DNA of 7,845 nucleotides from Puniceicoccales bacterium (GTDB lineage: Bacteria > Verrucomicrobiota > Verrucomicrobiia > Opitutales > JAIRLM01). This document shows positions 6,446-7,845 of this stretch, in pieces. The notes under the pieces are model-generated. The model was not told the origin of the DNA. It made no database searches and was given only the letters and a program-made list of their open reading frames with translations. Position numbers and translations under genes: made by a program. The stretch covers positions 1-7,845 of the forward strand of contig JAITFC010000081.1 in assembly GCA_031281635.1 (NCBI GenBank), given 5' to 3'. The stretch's first letter is position 1, and each line of letters begins with the position of its first letter.

Positions 6446-6745
6446 TTACTCCTCAAAAATGTAGACAAACTCATCGCTTGCCGCGTACCCGAGGCGCTCT
6501 TTCACAATTCGCTGGCGAAAATCATCCTCCAGCGCGAAACGCCGTGCGTAGGCCTCCAAAGCACTCAATTCTTCCCGCAGATGTGCTCCATGATTCTGCA
6601 ACTTTACATAGGAAAGCAGGTCATGGTGGTAGCGCGCGCGACTCGGATGGACCGCAATCGCAAATAGCAAAATCGGTGCCAAACATAGGACTGCCACGCG
6701 ACCGACGGTTCGAATGGCGGAACAGAATGTGGTAGAGCCTCCCAT
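6446..6745 (-). CDS. FtsB/DivIC-family septum formation initiator-like protein
   Basis: A 99-residue single-pass membrane protein with FtsB/DivIC architecture: a short cytoplasmic N-terminus, one transmembrane segment (about 16-32, VAVLCLAPILLFAIAV), a heptad-like coiled coil (about 40-70, with LREELSALEAYARR), and a C-terminal domain DDFRQRIVKERLGYAASDEFVYIF (74-97) that matches the family pattern of E-R-I-A-R-E-x-L-G-x-x-x-x-x-E-x-V-Y. In known systems this protein joins FtsL and FtsQ (DivIB) at the division site to activate septal peptidoglycan synthesis. I leave the symbol blank because FtsB and DivIC cannot be separated here. The ATG at 6745 is the only standard start before an in-frame TAG; it lacks a clear Shine-Dalgarno. 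It is the first gene of the minus-strand cluster, ending 4 bases before the UAP1-like gene. Confidence 0.82.
   Translation of the reverse strand: MGGSTTFCSAIRTVGRVAVLCLAPILLFAIAVHPSRARYHHDLLSYVKLQNHGAHLREELSALEAYARRFALEDDFRQRIVKERLGYAASDEFVYIFEE
6449..6454 (-). promoter_or_regulatory. Ribosome binding site GAGGAG for the UAP1-like gene
   Basis: On the minus strand GAGGAG overlaps the last codons of the FtsB-like gene (it encodes its terminal Glu-Glu) and is followed by TAAGGCC and the ATG at 6441. The 7-base spacing makes this the best Shine-Dalgarno in the window. It argues for tight translational linkage of the two genes. Confidence 0.75.
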
Positions 6746-6782
6746 ACGCCGGGCCGTTCTATCTTTTAAAACTTTCTATTGC

Positions 6783-6812
6783 AATACATTTCTTTGTTAC
6801 TGAAAATGTCAA
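6783..6812 (-). promoter_or_regulatory. Sigma70-type promoter for the FtsB-like/UAP1-like cluster
   Basis: On the minus strand a perfect TTGACA (6812-6807) is followed after 18 bases by TGTATT (6788-6783), four of six matches to the -10 consensus. Transcription would start near 6776, giving a leader of about 30 bases before the ATG at 6745. Confidence 0.55.
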
Positions 6813-7104
6813 AATTCTGTTTACGCAGGAATTTTTCGTGCGCCACTTCCCTAAGAGAGTGCCATCCAAACGGCAAAATTACGTCTTAGCGCTGCTCCAG
6901 CCGCAGCGAGAGACCTGACAGAAAAAATTTTCCTCCTTTTCCACGACCGGCGAAGGGCCGCGACGCGCCATTGCAAAAACGTATCGTCATTTGCGGTGCA
7001 GTGCTAATTTCGAGATTGGCGAAAAAAATCCTGGAAAATTTGTGAAAAATTCCTTGACTTAGCCTGTCCGCTTAAAAGAGGCTGCGAGGGATTTATTTTT
7101 CTAT
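6813..7104. other. Intergenic region between divergent genes, no gene supported
   Basis: About 290 bases separate the cluster promoter from the divergent gene at 7105. I see no tRNA, known riboswitch or convincing gene. It contains a 6-bp stem CGCTGC-tccagcc-GCAGCG (6890-6908), a small GC-rich hairpin near 6949-6961, several A/T runs, and a lone TTGACT (7054-7059, +) without a -10 at normal spacing. A 34-codon minus-strand ORF (6990-6886) has no ribosome binding site. GAGGG (7086-7090) lies 14 bases before the ATG at 7105, rather far for a Shine-Dalgarno. Confidence 0.4.
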
Positions 7105-7845
7105 ATGCGCAATTTTGCGGAACAAAGTTTGGACATTGCTCGGCACATCTTCGATCGCTGGCTGGGTGCGTTTGGGGAAGACGGAACGATTATCGGTGAA
7201 CGGGGGCAACCATCCCGGCGAGACGATGCGGGATATTTTGCGCATGCGTTAGCCGTTTGCGCCGCACTTTTAGGACAAAGAAAATTGCCGCAAGGGGACT
7301 TAGTGAATGCTGCGGCCCAGTGTATCGCCACGCAATTTTACTATGCGGCGGATTGCCTTGAAGGCTGTGCGCACGCGGCGATGGCACTGCTGACACTCGG
7401 TGTAAACCGCAGCCGCAATCCCGCCTGGGAACAATTTCCCGAAAGCATTCGCGGATCCATCAGCCGTTGGATGCGCATCCATCAGCGCCACACGGAGTCC
7501 GAAAAATTTTTTGCCATCATCCGCTGCGTCGCCGCCTTTTCCATGGGCTTCGTCGACTCTGACGAATCAGACAAAAAAATTGAAAACTACCTCAATGACC
7601 TCGTACGCAGTTCATCCGGCGGTTTCGTGAATACTGCCGCCGAAGAAGGAAATGGCCGCTACGACGCCTCCGGATTGGAACGTCTCCTTCTCATGCGGGA
7701 GCTGTTGCAGCGCCATGCCATCGTCTACGTGCGCGAGCGCCGCCTGCCCGCCCTCCGATCTTGCATGCAGAAATATCTGCGGATGTTCCCAATGCTCATT
7801 CAAGGCGACGGAAGTTCCTGGAATTACGGCGAACCGGCTGGTTGT
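7105..7845 (+). CDS. Hypothetical protein, possible alpha/alpha-toroid enzyme; 3' end outside window
   Basis: The frame from ATG 7105 stays open for 247 codons to the window edge, so the gene is truncated by the window rather than broken. The protein is rich in helix-forming segments (SLDIARHIFDRWL, FAHALAVCAALLGQ, AHAAMALLTLGV, FAIIRCVAAFSMGF, GLERLLLMRELLQRH) and has no signal peptide or membrane span. The repeated helix pairs and the segment QGDGSSWNYGEPAG near residues 233-246 recall alpha/alpha-barrel proteins such as heparinase II/III-like lyases and six-hairpin glycosidases, where a DGS/YG motif lies in the catalytic groove. This is only a resemblance by eye. No in-frame standard start lies between the upstream TAG (7060) and 7105. 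It is divergent from the FtsB-like cluster. I cannot assign a function. Confidence 0.72.
   Translation, partial: MRNFAEQSLDIARHIFDRWLGAFGEDGTIIGERGQPSRRDDAGYFAHALAVCAALLGQRKLPQGDLVNAAAQCIATQFYYAADCLEGCAHAAMALLTLGVNRSRNPAWEQFPESIRGSISRWMRIHQRHTESEKFFAIIRCVAAFSMGFVDSDESDKKIENYLNDLVRSSSGGFVNTAAEEGNGRYDASGLERLLLMRELLQRHAIVYVRERRLPALRSCMQKYLRMFPMLIQGDGSSWNYGEPAGC

Noticed and set aside
6700..6720. tRNA T-arm-like GGTTCGAAT
   Set aside because: It lies inside the FtsB-like coding sequence, with no acceptor, D or anticodon arms around it.
6209..6735. + strand ORFs overlapping the UAP1-like and FtsB-like genes
   Set aside because: They lie opposite recognisable coding sequence and have shadow-like composition.
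6886..6930. Resemblance to signal recognition particle RNA (minus strand GTCAGGTC followed later by AGCAGC)
   Set aside because: The invariant GGAA-type apical loop and the correct spacing are missing, and no long flanking helix pairs the ends.
7054..7082. Sigma70 promoter starting with TTGACT for the gene at 7105
   Set aside because: The only -10-like sequence (TTAAAA) is 12 bases away, too close, and nothing suitable lies at 16-18 bases.

Overview
The window looks like a bacterial chromosome segment of moderate GC with two halves of different character. The right half (about 2.5-7.85 kb) holds recognisable core genes. The left half (1-2.45 kb) holds a microsatellite, three unrecognised genes, a broken small gene and a mobile-element-like inverted repeat. 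My best guess for the host is the Verrucomicrobiota/PVC group. That rests on the style of the phosphoglycerate mutase, a eukaryote-like UAP1-type nucleotidyltransferase in a bacterial operon, and a short FtsB-like protein. It is an inference, not a measured placement.

Left half, left to right. Positions 1-105 are exactly 15 copies of GAGTCAG, and the array may continue beyond the window edge. The + strand is open in all three frames through the array, and frame 1 runs without a stop into an unrecognised gene (169-909). Just before the first ATG of that gene, the same frame encodes a signal-peptide-like stretch with no standard start codon. Next come a small secreted cysteine-containing protein (956-1456) and a short ORF that looks like a signal peptide cut by an in-frame amber codon (1471-1686). 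A 143-bp segment bounded by perfect 14-bp inverted repeats follows (1568-1710), then an unrecognised gene on the minus strand (1712-2449).

Right half. gpmI (2592-4178, +) encodes cofactor-independent phosphoglycerate mutase, with all its catalytic motifs. It converges on a minus-strand cluster read in the order FtsB/DivIC-like protein (6745-6446), UAP1-like UDP-sugar pyrophosphorylase (6441-5017) and thymidylate kinase tmk (4836-4192). The first two genes are tightly spaced (4 bases between stop and start) behind a good promoter candidate. tmk is separated from them by 180 bp that contain a perfect 11-bp GC-rich stem-loop. A further gene (7105 to the window end, +) is read divergently from the cluster and is cut by the window edge.

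Functionally the right half combines glycolysis (gpmI), dTTP supply (tmk), UDP-activated amino sugar or sugar supply for the envelope (UAP1-like), and septum assembly (FtsB-like). I see no CRISPR array, rRNA, tRNA or intact transposase. The strongest candidates for something undescribed are the heptanucleotide-repeat gene at the left edge and the interrupted secreted ORF with its inverted-repeat element.
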